A stretch of DNA of 64,000 nt from positions 62,001-126,000 of the forward strand of contig NZ_PDWL01000009.1 of the NCBI RefSeq assembly GCF_010093185.1, in the 5' to 3' direction. Position 1 is the first letter of the stretch. The number at the start of each line of letters is the position of its first letter. Both the position numbers and the translations under genes were made by a program. Below are positions 40,357 through 51,529 of this stretch, one piece after another. The notes under the pieces were generated by a model, which saw only the letters and a program-made list of their open reading frames with translations, was not told the origin of the DNA and did not search any database. The DNA is from Pseudoxanthomonas jiangsuensis (GTDB lineage Bacteria > Pseudomonadota > Gammaproteobacteria > Xanthomonadales > Xanthomonadaceae).

Positions 40357-43014
40357 ATGTCGCAGCAAACCACCATCCGCAAGCTAGCCGAGCTGGTCAA
40401 CGCCCCGGTCGAGAAGCTGCTCGAACAGCTGGCCGAGGCCGGCATGAAGTTCAGCGATCCCGACCAGGTCGTGACCAGTGCCGAGAAGCTCAAGCTGCTC
40501 GGCTTCCTCAAGCGCGCGCACGGCAAGGGCGACGCCCCGGCCGAGGAGATCATCGCCGCGCCAAAGAAGATCACCCTGGCCCGGCGCAAGGTCCAGGAGC
40601 TGACCGTCGGCGGTGGCCGCAGCAAGACCACGGTCAACGTCGAGGTCCGGCAGAAGCGTACCTACGTCAAGGGCAGCGAGGGCGCCGGCGATGCCGTGGC
40701 GCCGGCCGGCGCCGGCGGAGTGGACGACGAGCGCGCCGAGGTCCTGCGCAAGCTCGAGGAATCGCGCCAGCGCAACCTGGCCGAGCAGCAGCACCTGGCC
40801 GAGGTCGACCGCGTCCGCGCCGAGGAACTGGAGCGCAAGCGCCAGGAAGAGGAAGCGCAGCGCCGCGCCGAGGACGAGCAGCGCAAGGCCGAGGAAGATC
40901 GGCAGAAGGGCGCCACGGCCGGCCCCGCCGGCGGTGATGCCGCCGCGGCCCGTCCGGCGCGCGCGCCGGCGGCCCCCGCCCCCCGTCCGGCCACGCCCGA
41001 CCGCGGTGCCGACGACGGCCGCGGCCACAAGCACAAGACCCGCGGCCCGCACGCGATGGTCGCCGGGATCGAGGACGACGACGCGGCCAGCCGCTTCGCC
41101 GGCCAGCTGCACCTGTCGGCCGCCGACCGCGCCCGCCGCCCCAGCGCCCGCCGGGGCGGCGGCAGCAACCGCGGCGGCAAGCCGCAGCGCCGGCACGACA
41201 CCCGCGGCGGCAACGGCGGCGGCGCCGGCGGCTTCGAGCGCCCGACCGCGCCGGTGGTGCGCGAGGTGGCGATCGGCGATTCGATCACCGTGGCCGACCT
41301 GGCGCAGAAGCTCGCGCTCAAGGGCGGCGACGTGGTCAAGGCGATGTTCAAGATGGGCGTGATGGCCACCATCACCCAGACCATCGACCACGACACCGCC
41401 GCGCTGGTCACCGAGGAACTCGGCCACAAGGTGGTGCGCGCCGGCAGCGACGACGCCGAGAGCGAACTGCTGGCCCACGTCGAGCAGGCCCAGGGCGACC
41501 TGGCGCCGCGCCCGCCGGTGGTCACCATCATGGGCCACGTCGACCACGGCAAGACCTCGCTGCTGGACTACATCCGCCGCACCAAGGTCGCCACCGGCGA
41601 GGCCGGCGGCATCACCCAGCACATCGGCGCCTACCACGTGGAGACGCCCAAGGGCGTCATCAGCTTCCTGGATACGCCCGGCCACGCAGCCTTCACCTCG
41701 ATGCGCGCGCGCGGCGCCAAGCTGACCGACATCGTGGTGCTGGTGGTGGCCGCCGACGACGGCGTCATGCCGCAGACCAAGGAAGCGATCCAGCACGCCA
41801 AGGCGGCCGGCGTGCCGCTGATCGTGGCGATCAACAAGATCGACAAGTCCGACGCCGACCCCCTGCGGGTCAAGAACGAGCTGCTCGCCGAGCAGGTCGT
41901 GGCCGAGGACTTCGGCGGCGACACCCAGATGGTCGAGCTGTCGGCCAAGACCGGCATGGGCGTGGACGATCTGCTGGATTCGATCTCGCTGCAGGCCGAG
42001 GTGCTCGAGCTCAAGGCGGTGCCGGAAGGCAACGCCAGCGGCGTGGTGATCGAATCGGCGCTGGACAAGGGCCGCGGCCCGGTCGCCACCGTGCTGGTCC
42101 AGCAGGGCCAGCTGAAGAAGGGCGACTACCTGGTCTGCGGCGTGCAGTACGGCCGCGTCCGCGCCCTGTTCGACGAGACTGGCGGCCAGCCGGCCGCGGC
42201 CGGCCCGTCGATCCCGGTGCAGGTGCTCGGCCTGTCGGGCGTGCCCGACGCCGGCGACGACTTCGTCGTGGTCAAGGACGAGCGCCTGGCCAAGGACGTG
42301 GCCCAGCAGCGCGACGCCAAGCGCCGCGAGTCGCGCCTGGTCCAGGCCGCGGGCAACCGCATGGAAGACATCATGGCCCAGATGGGCAAGGGCGAGGGCC
42401 AGCAGGTCCTCAACCTGCTGGTCAAGGCCGACGTGCAGGGCTCGGTGGAGGCGCTCAAGCAGGCGCTGGTGGCGCTTTCCAACGACCAGATCCGGATCAA
42501 CGTGATCAGCTCGGGCGTGGGCGGCATCACCGAGTCGGACGCCAACATCGCCGCGACCACCAAGGCCACGGTGATCGGCTTCAACGTCCGCGCCGACGCC
42601 TCGGCGCGCCGGATCATCGAGTCCAACGGCGTGGACCTGCGCTACTTCTCGATCATCTACGACGTCATCGACCAGGTGAAGCAGGTGGCTTCGGGCCTGC
42701 TGGGCGTGGAGATCCGCGAGGAGATCATCGGCATCGCCGAGGTCCGCGACGTGTTCCGCAGCTCCAAGTTCGGCGCGGTGGCCGGCTGCATGGTCATCGA
42801 GGGCGTGGTCAAGCGCAACAAGCCGATCCGCGTGCTGCGCGACAACACCGTGGTGTTCGAGGGCGAGCTGGAATCGCTGCGCCGCTTCAAGGAGAACGTG
42901 GAGGAAGTGCGCAACGGCACCGAGTGTGGCATCGGCGTGAAGGAGTACAACGACGTCAAGGCCGGCGACCAGATCGAGTGCTTCGAGCGCATCGAGGTCC
43001 AGCGCACGCTGTAA
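40357..43014 (+). CDS. infB: Translation initiation factor IF-2
   Basis: 885 residues. N-terminal IF2-N module ([20 protein letters not shown]), a long charged and Gly-rich linker (115-300), a second IF2-N module (about 308-360), then the GTPase domain with GHVDHGKTS (393-401), DTPGH and NKID, and the C-terminal domains that bind fMet-tRNA. It places initiator tRNA on the 30S subunit. The ATG at 40357 gives the usual MSQQTT start. Confidence 0.97.
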   Translation: MSQQTTIRKLAELVNAPVEKLLEQLAEAGMKFSDPDQVVTSAEKLKLLGFLKRAHGKGDAPAEEIIAAPKKITLARRKVQELTVGGGRSKTTVNVEVRQKRTYVKGSEGAGDAVAPAGAGGVDDERAEVLRKLEESRQRNLAEQQHLAEVDRVRAEELERKRQEEEAQRRAEDEQRKAEEDRQKGATAGPAGGDAAAARPARAPAAPAPRPATPDRGADDGRGHKHKTRGPHAMVAGIEDDDAASRFAGQLHLSAADRARRPSARRGGGSNRGGKPQRRHDTRGGNGGGAGGFERPTAPVVREVAIGDSITVADLAQKLALKGGDVVKAMFKMGVMATITQTIDHDTAALVTEELGHKVVRAGSDDAESELLAHVEQAQGDLAPRPPVVTIMGHVDHGKTSLLDYIRRTKVATGEAGGITQHIGAYHVETPKGVISFLDTPGHAAFTSMRARGAKLTDIVVLVVAADDGVMPQTKEAIQHAKAAGVPLIVAINKIDKSDADPLRVKNELLAEQVVAEDFGGDTQMVELSAKTGMGVDDLLDSISLQAEVLELKAVPEGNASGVVIESALDKGRGPVATVLVQQGQLKKGDYLVCGVQYGRVRALFDETGGQPAAAGPSIPVQVLGLSGVPDAGDDFVVVKDERLAKDVAQQRDAKRRESRLVQAAGNRMEDIMAQMGKGEGQQVLNLLVKADVQGSVEALKQALVALSNDQIRINVISSGVGGITESDANIAATTKATVIGFNVRADASARRIIESNGVDLRYFSIIYDVIDQVKQVASGLLGVEIREEIIGIAEVRDVFRSSKFGAVAGCMVIEGVVKRNKPIRVLRDNTVVFEGELESLRRFKENVEEVRNGTECGIGVKEYNDVKAGDQIECFERIEVQRTL

Positions 43015-43071
43015 CGAGCGCGGAACGTCCGGGTCGGCGGCAATCGCCGGCCCCGGCGGCCGCACCGGACC

Positions 43072-43092
43072 GGACGGCCCTAGCGGCCGTCC
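43072..43092 (+). terminator. Hairpin between infB and rbfA
   Basis: GGACGGCC/GGCCGTCC stem with a 5-base loop followed by TGTCGTTTG. No proper T-run; likely a weak terminator or processing site, since the operon continues. Confidence 0.4.
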
Positions 43093-43137
43093 TGTCGTTT
43101 GTGGAGACGGGCCGTCGCGCCCGGCAAGGAGTCCCAG

Positions 43138-43506
43138 ATGCCGACCAAATCCTTCCATCGCACCGACCGGGTCTCGGCGCAGCTGCGCCGCGAGCTGGGC
43201 ACGCTGGTCCACGAGGCCGTGCGCGAGCACGGGCTGCCTTCGGTCAGCGTCTCCGACGTGGAGGTCAGCCGCGACCTGGCCCATGCCAAGGTCTTCGTCA
43301 CCGCCCTGATGCCGGACCGCTCGGCCGAGGCGGTCAAGGCGCTCAAGGAACTGGCGCGGGAGCTGCGCATGGAGCTGGCGCGGCGGGTCAAGCTGCGCCA
43401 CGTGCCGGAGCTGCACTTCCACTACGACGACTCGGTCGACCGCGGCGAGCGGATCGAAACCCTGCTGCGCGACAACCCGGTCGCGGACCCGGACTCCGAA
43501 CTGTAG
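43138..43506 (+). CDS. rbfA: Ribosome-binding factor A
   Basis: 122 residues. KH-like fold with [37 protein letters not shown] and [20 protein letters not shown], all diagnostic of RbfA, which matures 16S rRNA in the small subunit. AAGGAG lies 8 bases before the ATG. Confidence 0.95.
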   Translation: MPTKSFHRTDRVSAQLRRELGTLVHEAVREHGLPSVSVSDVEVSRDLAHAKVFVTALMPDRSAEAVKALKELARELRMELARRVKLRHVPELHFHYDDSVDRGERIETLLRDNPVADPDSEL

Positions 43507-43525
43507 GAGCCGGCCTGCCGGCGCC

Positions 43526-44455
43526 ATGAACCGTCCCAAGATCCGCTTCCGTCCGCTCGACGGGATCCTGCTGCTGGACAAGCCGGCCGGCATGAGCTCC
43601 AACGCCGCCCTGCAGGCCGCGCGCCGCCTGTTCCGGGCCGAGAAAGGCGGCCACACCGGCAGCCTGGACCCGCTGGCCACCGGCTTGCTGCCTTTGTGCT
43701 TCGGCGAGGCCACCAAGCTGGCCGGACTGCTGCTGGGCGCGGACAAGGCTTACGAGGCCGGGATCGTGCTCGGCGCCACCACCGACACCGACGACGCCGA
43801 CGGCCAGGTCCTGCTCGAGCGGCCGGTGCCGGCGCTGGACCGGGCCGTGCTGGAGGCGGCACTGGCGCCGCTGACCGGCGTCCTGCGCCAGCGCGCACCG
43901 GTGTACTCGGCGCTCAAGCAGGGCGGCGAGCCGCTGTACGCCCGCGCCCGCCGCGGCGAGGCGATCGAGGCGCCGGTGCGCGAGGTGGTGGTCCACGCGA
44001 TCGAACTGCTCGACTTAGGTCCCGGCCGGCTGCGGCTGCGGGTGACCTGCGGCAGCGGTACCTACATCCGCAGCCTTGCGCGCGACCTGGGCGAGGCGCT
44101 GGGCTGCGGCGCCCACATCGCCAGCCTGCGGCGGCTGTGGGTGGAGCCGTTCAGGGAGCCGGCGATGTTCACCCTGGAACAGCTGGAAACCCTGGCCGGG
44201 CAGGACGAGGCGACGCTGGAGGCCTGCCTGCTGCCGCTGGCCGCGGGGCTGGCCAGTTTTCCAAGGGTCGAGCTGGCCGCGGCCGAGGCCGCCCGTTTCG
44301 CCCAGGGCCAGCGCCTGCGCGGCGCCTGGGCGGTGGCCGATCCGGCGGCGGTGTTCGGCCCCGACGGGGCGCCGTTGGGCCTGGCCCGGGTGGAGGAGGG
44401 CGGCCGCCTGTCGCCGCAGCGGCTGTTCCGCGGCGGCGGCCAGGACTCGCCGTGA
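43526..44455 (+). CDS. truB: tRNA pseudouridine(55) synthase TruB
   Basis: 309 residues. [14 protein letters not shown], then [18 protein letters not shown] with the catalytic Asp, [20 protein letters not shown] and a C-terminal PUA domain (about 250-305). It makes pseudouridine 55 in the T-loop of tRNAs. 19 bases after rbfA. Confidence 0.97.
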   Translation: MNRPKIRFRPLDGILLLDKPAGMSSNAALQAARRLFRAEKGGHTGSLDPLATGLLPLCFGEATKLAGLLLGADKAYEAGIVLGATTDTDDADGQVLLERPVPALDRAVLEAALAPLTGVLRQRAPVYSALKQGGEPLYARARRGEAIEAPVREVVVHAIELLDLGPGRLRLRVTCGSGTYIRSLARDLGEALGCGAHIASLRRLWVEPFREPAMFTLEQLETLAGQDEATLEACLLPLAAGLASFPRVELAAAEAARFAQGQRLRGAWAVADPAAVFGPDGAPLGLARVEEGGRLSPQRLFRGGGQDSP

Positions 44456-44488
44456 CGCCCGTCACCCTGGATGCGATGGGCTAACGCC

Positions 44489-44517
44489 TTGTCCGCAAAG
44501 GCCGTCGACGGTACAAT
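44489..44517 (+). promoter_or_regulatory. rpsO promoter
   Basis: TTGTCC (44489-44494), 17 bases, TACAAT (44512-44517): a good sigma-70 match 138 bases ahead of rpsO. The long leader may fold for S15 feedback control, as known in E. coli, but no such fold was worked out here. Confidence 0.75.
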
Positions 44518-44654
44518 TCGCGCGCCTTTTTCCGGGCAATCCCTTTCCGTCCCTTCCTGCTCCCCGAGCGGGGAAGGACGGCCATCCGCAAGCGGCGGGT
44601 CAGGCGGTGCGCGCAAAGCGTTCCTGCAGGCCTCGCATCTCAAGAGAAAACACC

Positions 44655-44915
44655 ATGTCCATCGACACCCAGAAAGTCATCGCCGACAACGCGCGCGGCG
44701 CCAACGACACCGGCTCGCCGGAAGTCCAGGTCGCCCTGCTGACCGCCCGCATCGAGCAGCTGACCGAGCACTTCAAGACCCACAAGAAGGACCACCACAG
44801 CCGCCGCGGCCTGCTGCAGCTGGTCAACCGCCGCCGCAGCCTGCTCGACTACCTCAAGCGCAAGGATAACGAGCGTTACAAGGGCCTGATCGAGAAACTC
44901 GGCCTGCGTCGCTGA
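44655..44915 (+). CDS. rpsO: 30S ribosomal protein S15
   Basis: 86 residues, full length: [35 protein letters not shown] and [13 protein letters not shown]. Binds 16S rRNA early in assembly. Confidence 0.98.
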   Translation: MSIDTQKVIADNARGANDTGSPEVQVALLTARIEQLTEHFKTHKKDHHSRRGLLQLVNRRRSLLDYLKRKDNERYKGLIEKLGLRR

Positions 44916-44927
44916 TGCAAGACCCCG

Positions 44928-44951
44928 CCGCGGCGCAGAGATGCGCCGCGG
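44928..44951 (+). terminator. Hairpin between rpsO and pnp
   Basis: CCGCGGCGCA pairs perfectly with TGCGCCGCGG around a GAGA loop, followed by TTTGCATTT. It resembles the rpsO terminator/RNase III processing hairpins known from this gene pair; some read-through into pnp is expected. Confidence 0.65.
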
Positions 44952-45039
44952 TTTGCATTTCAGGCCGGGCTCTCCGGCCACCCGGTCGCGGCAAGGGCCG
45001 CACCCGGTCAATCGCAAGCAGAATCCCCAAGGAATCGAC

Positions 45040-47145
45040 GTGGCAAAAATCACCAAAACCTTCCAGTACGGCAAGCACCAGGTCACCCTGGAAACCGGCG
45101 AAATCGCCCGCCAGGCCGGCGGTGCCGTCATCGTCAAGTTCGATGACACCGTGCTGCTGGTCTCCGCCGTAGCGGCGAAGTCGGCCCGTGAAGGCCAGGA
45201 CTTCTTCCCGCTGACGGTCGACTACCAGGAGAAGTTCTACGCCGGCGGCCGCATCCCGGGTGGCTTCTTCAAGCGTGAAGGCCGCGCCACGGAGAAGGAG
45301 ACGCTGATCTCCCGCCTGATCGACCGTCCGCTGCGCCCGCTGTTTCCGGAAGAGTTCCGCAACGAAGTGCAGGTCATCGCCACGGTGATGTCGCTGAACC
45401 CGGAAATCGACGGCGACATCCCGGCGCTGATCGGTGCTTCCGCCGCCGTCGCCCTGACCGGTGCGCCGTTCAACGGCCCGATCGGTGCGGCCAAGGTCGG
45501 CTACATCAACGGCGAGTACGTCCTGAACCCGACCGTCAGCGAGCTGAAGAACTCCAAGCTCGAGCTGGTCGTCGCCGGCACCTCCAACGCGGTGCTGATG
45601 GTGGAGTCCGAGGCGGCCGAGCTGTCCGAGGACGTGATGCTCGGCGCGGTGATGTTCGGCCACCGCGAGATGCAGAAGGCCATCGCGGTCATCAACGAGC
45701 TGGTCGCCGAAGCCGGCAAGCCGAAGTGGGACTGGCAGCCGCCGGCCAAGAACGAAGGCCTGATCTCCGCGCTGCGCCACGCCGTGGGCGACAGCCTGGC
45801 CGGTGCCTTCCAGGTGCGCGACAAGCTCGAGCGCCGCGACACCATCTCCAGCCTGAAGAAGGCGATCCTCGGCGCGCTGGCGCCGCAGGCCGAGTCCAAT
45901 GCCTGGACCGCCGGCGAGCTGTCCAAGGAGTTCAGCGAGCAGGAATACCAGACCATGCGCAACTCGGTCCTCAAGACCAAGGTGCGCATCGACGGCCGTG
46001 CGCTGGACGAGGTGCGTCCGATCAACTCGCAGGTCAGCGTGCTGCCGCGCGTGCATGGTTCCTCGCTGTTCACCCGTGGCGAGACCCAGGCGATCGTCGC
46101 CGTCACCCTGGGCACCGCGCGCGATGGCCAGGTCATCGACGCGGTCTCCGGCGAGTACAAGGACCACTTCCTGTTCCATTACAACTTCCCCCCGTATTCG
46201 GTGGGCGAAGCCGGCCGCATGATGGGCCCGAAGCGCCGCGAGATCGGCCACGGCCGCCTGGCCAAGCGCGGCGTGCTCGCCGTGATGCCGACCATGGAAT
46301 CCTTCCCGTACACCATCCGCGTGGTCTCGGAGATCACCGAGTCGAACGGCTCGTCGTCGATGGCCTCGGTCTGCGGCAGCTCGCTCGCGCTGATGGATGC
46401 CGGCGTGCCGATCAAGGCGCCGGTGGCGGGCATCGCGATGGGCTTGGTGAAGGAAGGCGACGAGTTCGTCGTGCTGTCGGACATCCTGGGTGACGAAGAC
46501 CACCTGGGCGACATGGACTTCAAGGTCGCTGGCACCGCCGAGGGCGTGTCCGCCCTGCAGATGGACATCAAGATCGAAGGCATCACCGAAGAGATCATGA
46601 AGCAGGCGCTGTCGCAGGCGAAGGCCGGCCGGCTGCACATCCTCGGCGAAATGGCCAAGGCGATGAACGCCCCGCGCCAGGAGCTGAGCGAGTTCGCCCC
46701 GCGCCTGATCACCATCAAGATCCACCCCGACAAGATTCGCGAAGTGATCGGCAAGGGCGGTTCGGTGATCCAGGCCATCACCAAGGAAACCGGCACCCAG
46801 ATCGACATCCAGGACGACGGCACGATCACCATCGCCTCGGTCAACGGCGCAGCCGGCCAGGCCGCCAAGGCCCGCATCGAGCAGATCACCTCGGACGTGG
46901 AGCCGGGCCGGATCTACGAGGGCAAGGTCGCCAAGATCATGGACTTCGGCGCGTTCGTGACCATCCTGCCGGGCAAGGACGGCCTGGTCCACGTCTCGCA
47001 GATCTCCAACGATCGCGTCGAGAAGGTCAGCGATGCGCTCAAGGAAGGCGACCTGGTCAAGGTCAAGGTGCTGGAAGTCGACAAGCAGGGCCGCATCCGC
47101 CTGTCGATCAAGGCCGTCGAGGAAGGCGAGGGCGTGGCGGAGTAA
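45040..47145 (+). CDS. pnp: Polyribonucleotide nucleotidyltransferase
   Basis: 701 residues from a GTG start (AAGGAA upstream). Two RNase PH domains, the second with the active-site region ([37 protein letters not shown]), then KH ([11 protein letters not shown], about 568-578) and S1 ([19 protein letters not shown]). It degrades RNA 3' to 5' with phosphate and works with RNase E. A strong terminator follows. Confidence 0.97.
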   Translation: MAKITKTFQYGKHQVTLETGEIARQAGGAVIVKFDDTVLLVSAVAAKSAREGQDFFPLTVDYQEKFYAGGRIPGGFFKREGRATEKETLISRLIDRPLRPLFPEEFRNEVQVIATVMSLNPEIDGDIPALIGASAAVALTGAPFNGPIGAAKVGYINGEYVLNPTVSELKNSKLELVVAGTSNAVLMVESEAAELSEDVMLGAVMFGHREMQKAIAVINELVAEAGKPKWDWQPPAKNEGLISALRHAVGDSLAGAFQVRDKLERRDTISSLKKAILGALAPQAESNAWTAGELSKEFSEQEYQTMRNSVLKTKVRIDGRALDEVRPINSQVSVLPRVHGSSLFTRGETQAIVAVTLGTARDGQVIDAVSGEYKDHFLFHYNFPPYSVGEAGRMMGPKRREIGHGRLAKRGVLAVMPTMESFPYTIRVVSEITESNGSSSMASVCGSSLALMDAGVPIKAPVAGIAMGLVKEGDEFVVLSDILGDEDHLGDMDFKVAGTAEGVSALQMDIKIEGITEEIMKQALSQAKAGRLHILGEMAKAMNAPRQELSEFAPRLITIKIHPDKIREVIGKGGSVIQAITKETGTQIDIQDDGTITIASVNGAAGQAAKARIEQITSDVEPGRIYEGKVAKIMDFGAFVTILPGKDGLVHVSQISNDRVEKVSDALKEGDLVKVKVLEVDKQGRIRLSIKAVEEGEGVAE

Positions 47146-47170
47146 TCCGCGCGCCAGGCTGGACTTGAAA

Positions 47171-47199
47171 AGGAGCGGGCTTCGGCCCGCTCCTTTTTT
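47171..47199 (+). terminator. Rho-independent terminator of pnp
   Basis: AGGAGCGGGC/GCCCGCTCCT stem with a TTCG loop followed by a run of six T. Textbook terminator closing the rpsO-pnp unit. Confidence 0.95.
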
Positions 47200-47284
47200 A
47201 TGCGTGTCCGGGTGCGGTGCAGAGGCTGGGATGACGGGAGGCCGCAGCCCGGGGCCGGGCGCTACGCCGGCGGCCTTGTTGCCC

Positions 47285-48028
47285 TCAGGCCGCGTTGAGC
47301 GCTTCCAGCCCGGCGAAATCCAGGATCTCGACCCGGTAGGTCTCCGGCAAGGCGATCAGGCCGCGCGAGCGCAGGCCGGTCAGGCAGCGGCTGACCGTCT
47401 CCACGGTCAGGCCCAGATGATCGGCGATGTCCGCGCGCGGCATCGGCAGGGAGATCGAACGGCCGGCATTGCCGGCGCGGGCCTGCTGTGCGGCCAGCTT
47501 GAGCAGGAAGTCGGCCATGCGCTCGGTCGGATTCATCCGCGCCAGCGCCATCATCTGCTCGCGCGCCGAGTCCAGCTCGGTGCAGGCCCGTTCCAGCAGC
47601 TTGGCCTGCAGCTGCGGGAACTGGACGCCCAGCCGCGCCATCGCATCGGTGCCGAAGCGGCACAGCTCGGTCTCGGCCAGGGCCTCGACGTCGTGCTGGT
47701 GCACCGGCGCGCCGGACAGGCCGACGAAATCGCCGGGCAGGGCGAAGCCGGCCACCTGGCGGCGGCCGTCGGCCGATAGCCGCACCAGCCGCAGCGCGCC
47801 GCGGGTGACGGTGAACACGTGCTTGCGCGGCTCGCCCTGGCGGGCCAGGACCGCGCCGGGACCGAGCAGCTGCACGCCCGCCACTGCGTCCAGCGCGTGC
47901 ATCTCCTCGTGGGTGAGGGCCGAGCAGATCGCCAGATGCCGCACCTGGCAGTGCGCGCAGGGACCCAGGGGTACGGCGTCGCCGGGTGGCGGGGTCAGGC
48001 AGGGACTGTCGAACGGGGGCCAGGCCAT
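47285..48028 (-). CDS. FNR/FnrL-type Crp-family regulator with Fe-S cysteines
   Basis: 247 residues. N-terminal Cys pattern C-x2-C-x7-C (CAHCQVRHLAIC, about residues 24-35) plus an internal Cys (ETELCRF), as in oxygen-sensing FNR/FnrN proteins with a [4Fe-4S] cluster. A cyclic-nucleotide-binding-like beta barrel and a Crp-type helix-turn-helix follow (ADIADHLGLTVETVSRCLTG), with E..SR in the recognition helix as in FNR. Converges with pnp; diverges from hisS. Confidence 0.88.
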   Translation of the reverse strand: MAWPPFDSPCLTPPPGDAVPLGPCAHCQVRHLAICSALTHEEMHALDAVAGVQLLGPGAVLARQGEPRKHVFTVTRGALRLVRLSADGRRQVAGFALPGDFVGLSGAPVHQHDVEALAETELCRFGTDAMARLGVQFPQLQAKLLERACTELDSAREQMMALARMNPTERMADFLLKLAAQQARAGNAGRSISLPMPRADIADHLGLTVETVSRCLTGLRSRGLIALPETYRVEILDFAGLEALNAA

Positions 48029-48150
48029 GCATGGGACCGTGGTGGGATGGCGCCCATGATACCCGGACCGGCGTGAGCGCCACGCGGATGCGGGCCGGCC
48101 CAAGGTAGAATTGCGCCTCCCGTTCGTGCGTCCCCGCAGGAGTTTTCCGC

Positions 48151-49575
48151 TTGATCAAGCCCCGCACCCCGCCCGGCGTCATGGAGCTTCTGCCGCGCGA
48201 GCAGATCGCCTTCCAGCGCATGCTCGACGTGATCCGCCGCAACTACGAGCGCTTCGGCTTCCTGCCGGTGGAGACCCCGGTGTTCGAGCTGTCGGACGTG
48301 CTGCTGACCAAGTCCGGCGGCGAAACCGAGCGCCAGGTGTATTTTGTCCAGTCCACCGGCGCGCTGGCCAACGCCGCGGCCGAGGCGGAAGGCGGCAAGG
48401 CCGAGGGCGGGCTGCCGGAGCTGGCCCTGCGCTTCGACCTGACCGTACCGCTGGCCCGCTACGTGGCCGAGCACGAGCACGAGCTGAGCTTCCCGTTCCG
48501 CCGCTACCAGATGCAGCGCGTATACCGCGGCGAGCGCGCCCAGCGCGGCCGCTTCCGCGAGTTCTACCAGTGCGACATCGACGTGATCGGCAAGGACGCG
48601 CTGAACATCCGCTACGACGCCGAGGTGCTGGCGGTGATCCACGCGGTGTTCTCCGAGCTGGGGATCGGCGCGTTCCGGGTGCAGCTGAACAACCGCAAGC
48701 TGATGCGCGGCTTCTTCGAGGCCCAGGGCGTCACCGACGCCCAGCAGCAGGCGCTGGTCCTGCGCGAGGTCGACAAGCTGGACAAGCGCGGCGCCGACTA
48801 CGTGCGCGAAACCCTTACCGGTCCGGACTTCGGCCTGCCGGCCGAGGCGGTGGCCAGGATCCTGGCCTTCGTCGAGGTGCGTTCGGACTCGCACGACGAC
48901 GCGCTGGCCAGGATCGAGGCGGTGCTGGCGCAGGCCGGCGACGCGGCCAGCGAATCGCTGCGCGCCGGCGCGGCCGAGCTGCGCGAGGTGTTGGCCCTGG
49001 TCAAGGCGCTGGGCGTGCCGGAGTCGGCCTACTGCCTGAACTTCTCCATCGCCCGCGGCCTGGACTACTACACCGGCACCGTCTACGAGACCCAGCTGCT
49101 CGAGCACCCGGGGATCGGCTCGATCTGCTCGGGTGGCCGTTACGAGGACCTGGCCAGCCACTACACCAAGTCGAAGCTGCCGGGCGTGGGCATCTCCATC
49201 GGCCTGACCCGGCTGTTCTGGCAGCTGCGCGAGGCCGGGCTGATCGAGGGCATCGCCGAGAGCAGCGTGCAGGCGATGGTCGCGCTGATGGACGAGGCCC
49301 GGCTGCCGCAGGCGCTGGACATCGCCCGCCACCTGCGCGCCGGCGGCATCAATACCGAGGTGCAGATGGAGGCGCGCAAGGTCGGCAAGCAGTTCCAGTA
49401 CGCCAGCCGCGCCGGCATCCGCTTCGTGGTCCTGGCCGGCGAGGACGAACTGGCGCGCGGCGTGGTCGCGGTCAAGGACCTGGTCCGCGAGCAGCAGTTC
49501 GAGGTGCCGCGCGAGGAACTGCCGGGCACCCTGCGGGTCGAGCTGGAACAGGCCCGCGCCCTGGCCGGACGCTGA
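48151..49575 (+). CDS. hisS: Histidyl-tRNA synthetase
   Basis: 474 residues from a TTG start supported by AGGAG 9 bases upstream. Class II motifs: [47 protein letters not shown] and the His-specific [14 protein letters not shown], plus an anticodon-binding C-terminal domain. The first in-frame ATG at 48181 would remove the conserved PRTPPGV start. It lies 12 bases before hutH. Confidence 0.96.
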   Translation: MIKPRTPPGVMELLPREQIAFQRMLDVIRRNYERFGFLPVETPVFELSDVLLTKSGGETERQVYFVQSTGALANAAAEAEGGKAEGGLPELALRFDLTVPLARYVAEHEHELSFPFRRYQMQRVYRGERAQRGRFREFYQCDIDVIGKDALNIRYDAEVLAVIHAVFSELGIGAFRVQLNNRKLMRGFFEAQGVTDAQQQALVLREVDKLDKRGADYVRETLTGPDFGLPAEAVARILAFVEVRSDSHDDALARIEAVLAQAGDAASESLRAGAAELREVLALVKALGVPESAYCLNFSIARGLDYYTGTVYETQLLEHPGIGSICSGGRYEDLASHYTKSKLPGVGISIGLTRLFWQLREAGLIEGIAESSVQAMVALMDEARLPQALDIARHLRAGGINTEVQMEARKVGKQFQYASRAGIRFVVLAGEDELARGVVAVKDLVREQQFEVPREELPGTLRVELEQARALAGR

Positions 49576-49587
49576 AGGATCGTCGTA

Positions 49588-51489
49588 ATGAATCCGATCC
49601 GCCTCGACGGCCAGTCCCTGACCCGCGACCGCCTGGTCGCCGTCGCCCATGGCGCGGCGGTCGAACTCGACCCGCGGGCCTTGCAGGCCGTGCAGCGCGC
49701 CGCCGACTTTCTGGCCGAGCAGGTCCGCCGCGAGGAGCCGATCTACGGCGTCTCCACCGGCTTCGGCTCCAACGCCGACAAGCTGCTGGGCGCCCATCCC
49801 CTGCGCGACGAGCTGCCGGGCGCGGCGCCATCAGGTCGCTCCCTGCATGAAGAGCTGCAGCGCAACCTGATCGTCACCCACGCGGTGTGCGTGGGTGAGC
49901 CGATGGCCGCCGACGTGGTCCGGGCGATGTTGTGCATCCGCATCAACACCCTGCTCAAGGGCCATTCGGGGATCCGGGTGCAGACCTTGCAGGCGCTCAC
50001 CGCGATGCTCAACGCCGGGATCGTGCCGGTGGTGCCGCAGCTGGGTTCGGTCGGCGCCTCCGGCGATCTGGCGCCCTTGTCGCACCTGGCGATCGTCCTG
50101 CTCGGCGGCGGCGAGGCCTTCTTCGGCGGCCAGCGCCTGCCCGGCGCGCAGGCGCTGGCCCGCGCCGGCCTGCAGCCGGTGTCGCTGTCCTACAAGGAAG
50201 GCCTGGCGCTGAACAACGGCACCGCGCAGATGCTGGCGATGGGCGTGCTGGCCCTGCACCGGCTGGAGGCGATGCTGGACACCGCCGACCTGGCCGCGGC
50301 GATGACGATCGACGCCTTCGCCGGCCGCCTGGGCGCGTTCGCGCCGGAGGTGCACGCTTTGCGTCCGCATCCGGGCCAGGTCCAGGTCGCGGCCCACCTG
50401 CGCACGCTGCTGGCCGGCTCGACCCTGGCCGACATCGCCTACCACCTGGTGCCGCGGTTCCGGCCGTGGCTGCCGGGCAGCTGGGACACTCAGGAGTCGC
50501 GCGAACTGCGCTTCGACATCGGCTGGGACTGGGTGCCGGCCGACCAGCGCCACGGCCGCGAGAAGTTCTACCTGCGCTTCCTGCCGTTCCGCGGCGGCAA
50601 GAAGCACCAGCCGCAGGACAGCTATTCGCTGCGCTGCATCCCGCAGGTGCACGGCGCGGTGCGCGACGCCGCCGCCCAGGCCGCGCGGGTGCTCGAGATC
50701 GAGCTCAACGCGGTCACCGACAACCCGCTGGTGTTTCCGGACAAGGCCGACGCCGCGCACGTGGAAGAGCAGGTGATCTCCGCCGGCCACTTCCACGGCA
50801 TGCCGCTGGCGCTGGCGCTGAGCTACCTCAAGGCCGCGATCCCGACCTTGGCCTCGATCTCCGAGCGCCGGCTCAACAAGCTGGTCGACCCGGCCACCAA
50901 CGACGGCCTGCCGGCGTTCCTGATCGGCAACGAGGACGGCACCGAATCCGGCCACATGATCGTGCAGTACACCGCCGCGGCGATCGTCAACGACCTGGCC
51001 AGCCGCGCGCATCCGGCCAGCGTGTTTTCGGTGCCGACCAGCGCCAATGCCGAGGACCACGTGTCGATGGGCGCGAACGAGGCGCGCCACGTGCTGGCCA
51101 TGGTCGAGGACCTGGGCAAGGTGCTGGCGCTGGAGCTGTACACCGCCGCCCAGGCGCTGGACCTGCGCCGGGACATGATCAATGCCGCGCGCGCGCTGGC
51201 CCGCCGCGGCGACGCCGCCGCGCTGGCGGTCAAGGTCCAGGGCGGCCCGGCCGCGGACGCCGCGGGGCGCGAACGCTTCCTGGCCGAAGTCGAGGATCTG
51301 CGCGCGCAGCTCGCGCAGGCCGGGGCCTTCCATCCGGGGGAGGCGGTGGCGGCCGCGCACGCGCGCATCCGCGCGGCGGTGCCGTTCCTCGAGCGCGACC
51401 GGGCGCTGGATGGCGAGGTCGCCGCGATGGTCGAGCTGGTCGCTTCGGGCGAGCTCCTGCGTTTCCTTCCGGATCGCGCCGCGGCCTGA
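49588..51489 (+). CDS. hutH: Histidine ammonia-lyase-family enzyme, long form
   Basis: 633 residues, about 120 longer than typical HutH. Tyr53 in YGVSTGFGSN, the MIO tripeptide Ala-Ser-Gly at 157-159 (GSVGASGDLAPLSH), QDSYSLRCIPQVHGA and NAVTDNPLVF are all present, so it should remove ammonia from histidine to give urocanate. An insert of about 50 residues (near 285-340: WDTQESRELRFDIGWDWVP region) precedes the QDSYSLRC motif. It sits between hisS and the his operon and not with other hut genes. Related aromatic lyases share the motifs, so substrate is not certain. Confidence 0.85.
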   Translation: MNPIRLDGQSLTRDRLVAVAHGAAVELDPRALQAVQRAADFLAEQVRREEPIYGVSTGFGSNADKLLGAHPLRDELPGAAPSGRSLHEELQRNLIVTHAVCVGEPMAADVVRAMLCIRINTLLKGHSGIRVQTLQALTAMLNAGIVPVVPQLGSVGASGDLAPLSHLAIVLLGGGEAFFGGQRLPGAQALARAGLQPVSLSYKEGLALNNGTAQMLAMGVLALHRLEAMLDTADLAAAMTIDAFAGRLGAFAPEVHALRPHPGQVQVAAHLRTLLAGSTLADIAYHLVPRFRPWLPGSWDTQESRELRFDIGWDWVPADQRHGREKFYLRFLPFRGGKKHQPQDSYSLRCIPQVHGAVRDAAAQAARVLEIELNAVTDNPLVFPDKADAAHVEEQVISAGHFHGMPLALALSYLKAAIPTLASISERRLNKLVDPATNDGLPAFLIGNEDGTESGHMIVQYTAAAIVNDLASRAHPASVFSVPTSANAEDHVSMGANEARHVLAMVEDLGKVLALELYTAAQALDLRRDMINAARALARRGDAAALAVKVQGGPAADAAGRERFLAEVEDLRAQLAQAGAFHPGEAVAAAHARIRAAVPFLERDRALDGEVAAMVELVASGELLRFLPDRAAA

Positions 51490-51529
51490 GCATGGCGGTC
51501 GCCGGCACGACCGGATCTGCACGGGAAAG

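Noticed and set aside
40384..43746. 1120-residue minus-strand frame opposite infB
   Set aside because: Shadow of infB and rbfA codon bias; no family pattern.
44928..44951. Simple rho-independent terminator ending rpsO expression
   Set aside because: Only three T directly after the stem; it more likely works as a partial terminator or RNase III site, so it was listed with reduced confidence.
48181..49575. hisS from the internal ATG
   Set aside because: It would drop the conserved N-terminal segment, and the TTG at 48151 has a proper AGGAG in place.
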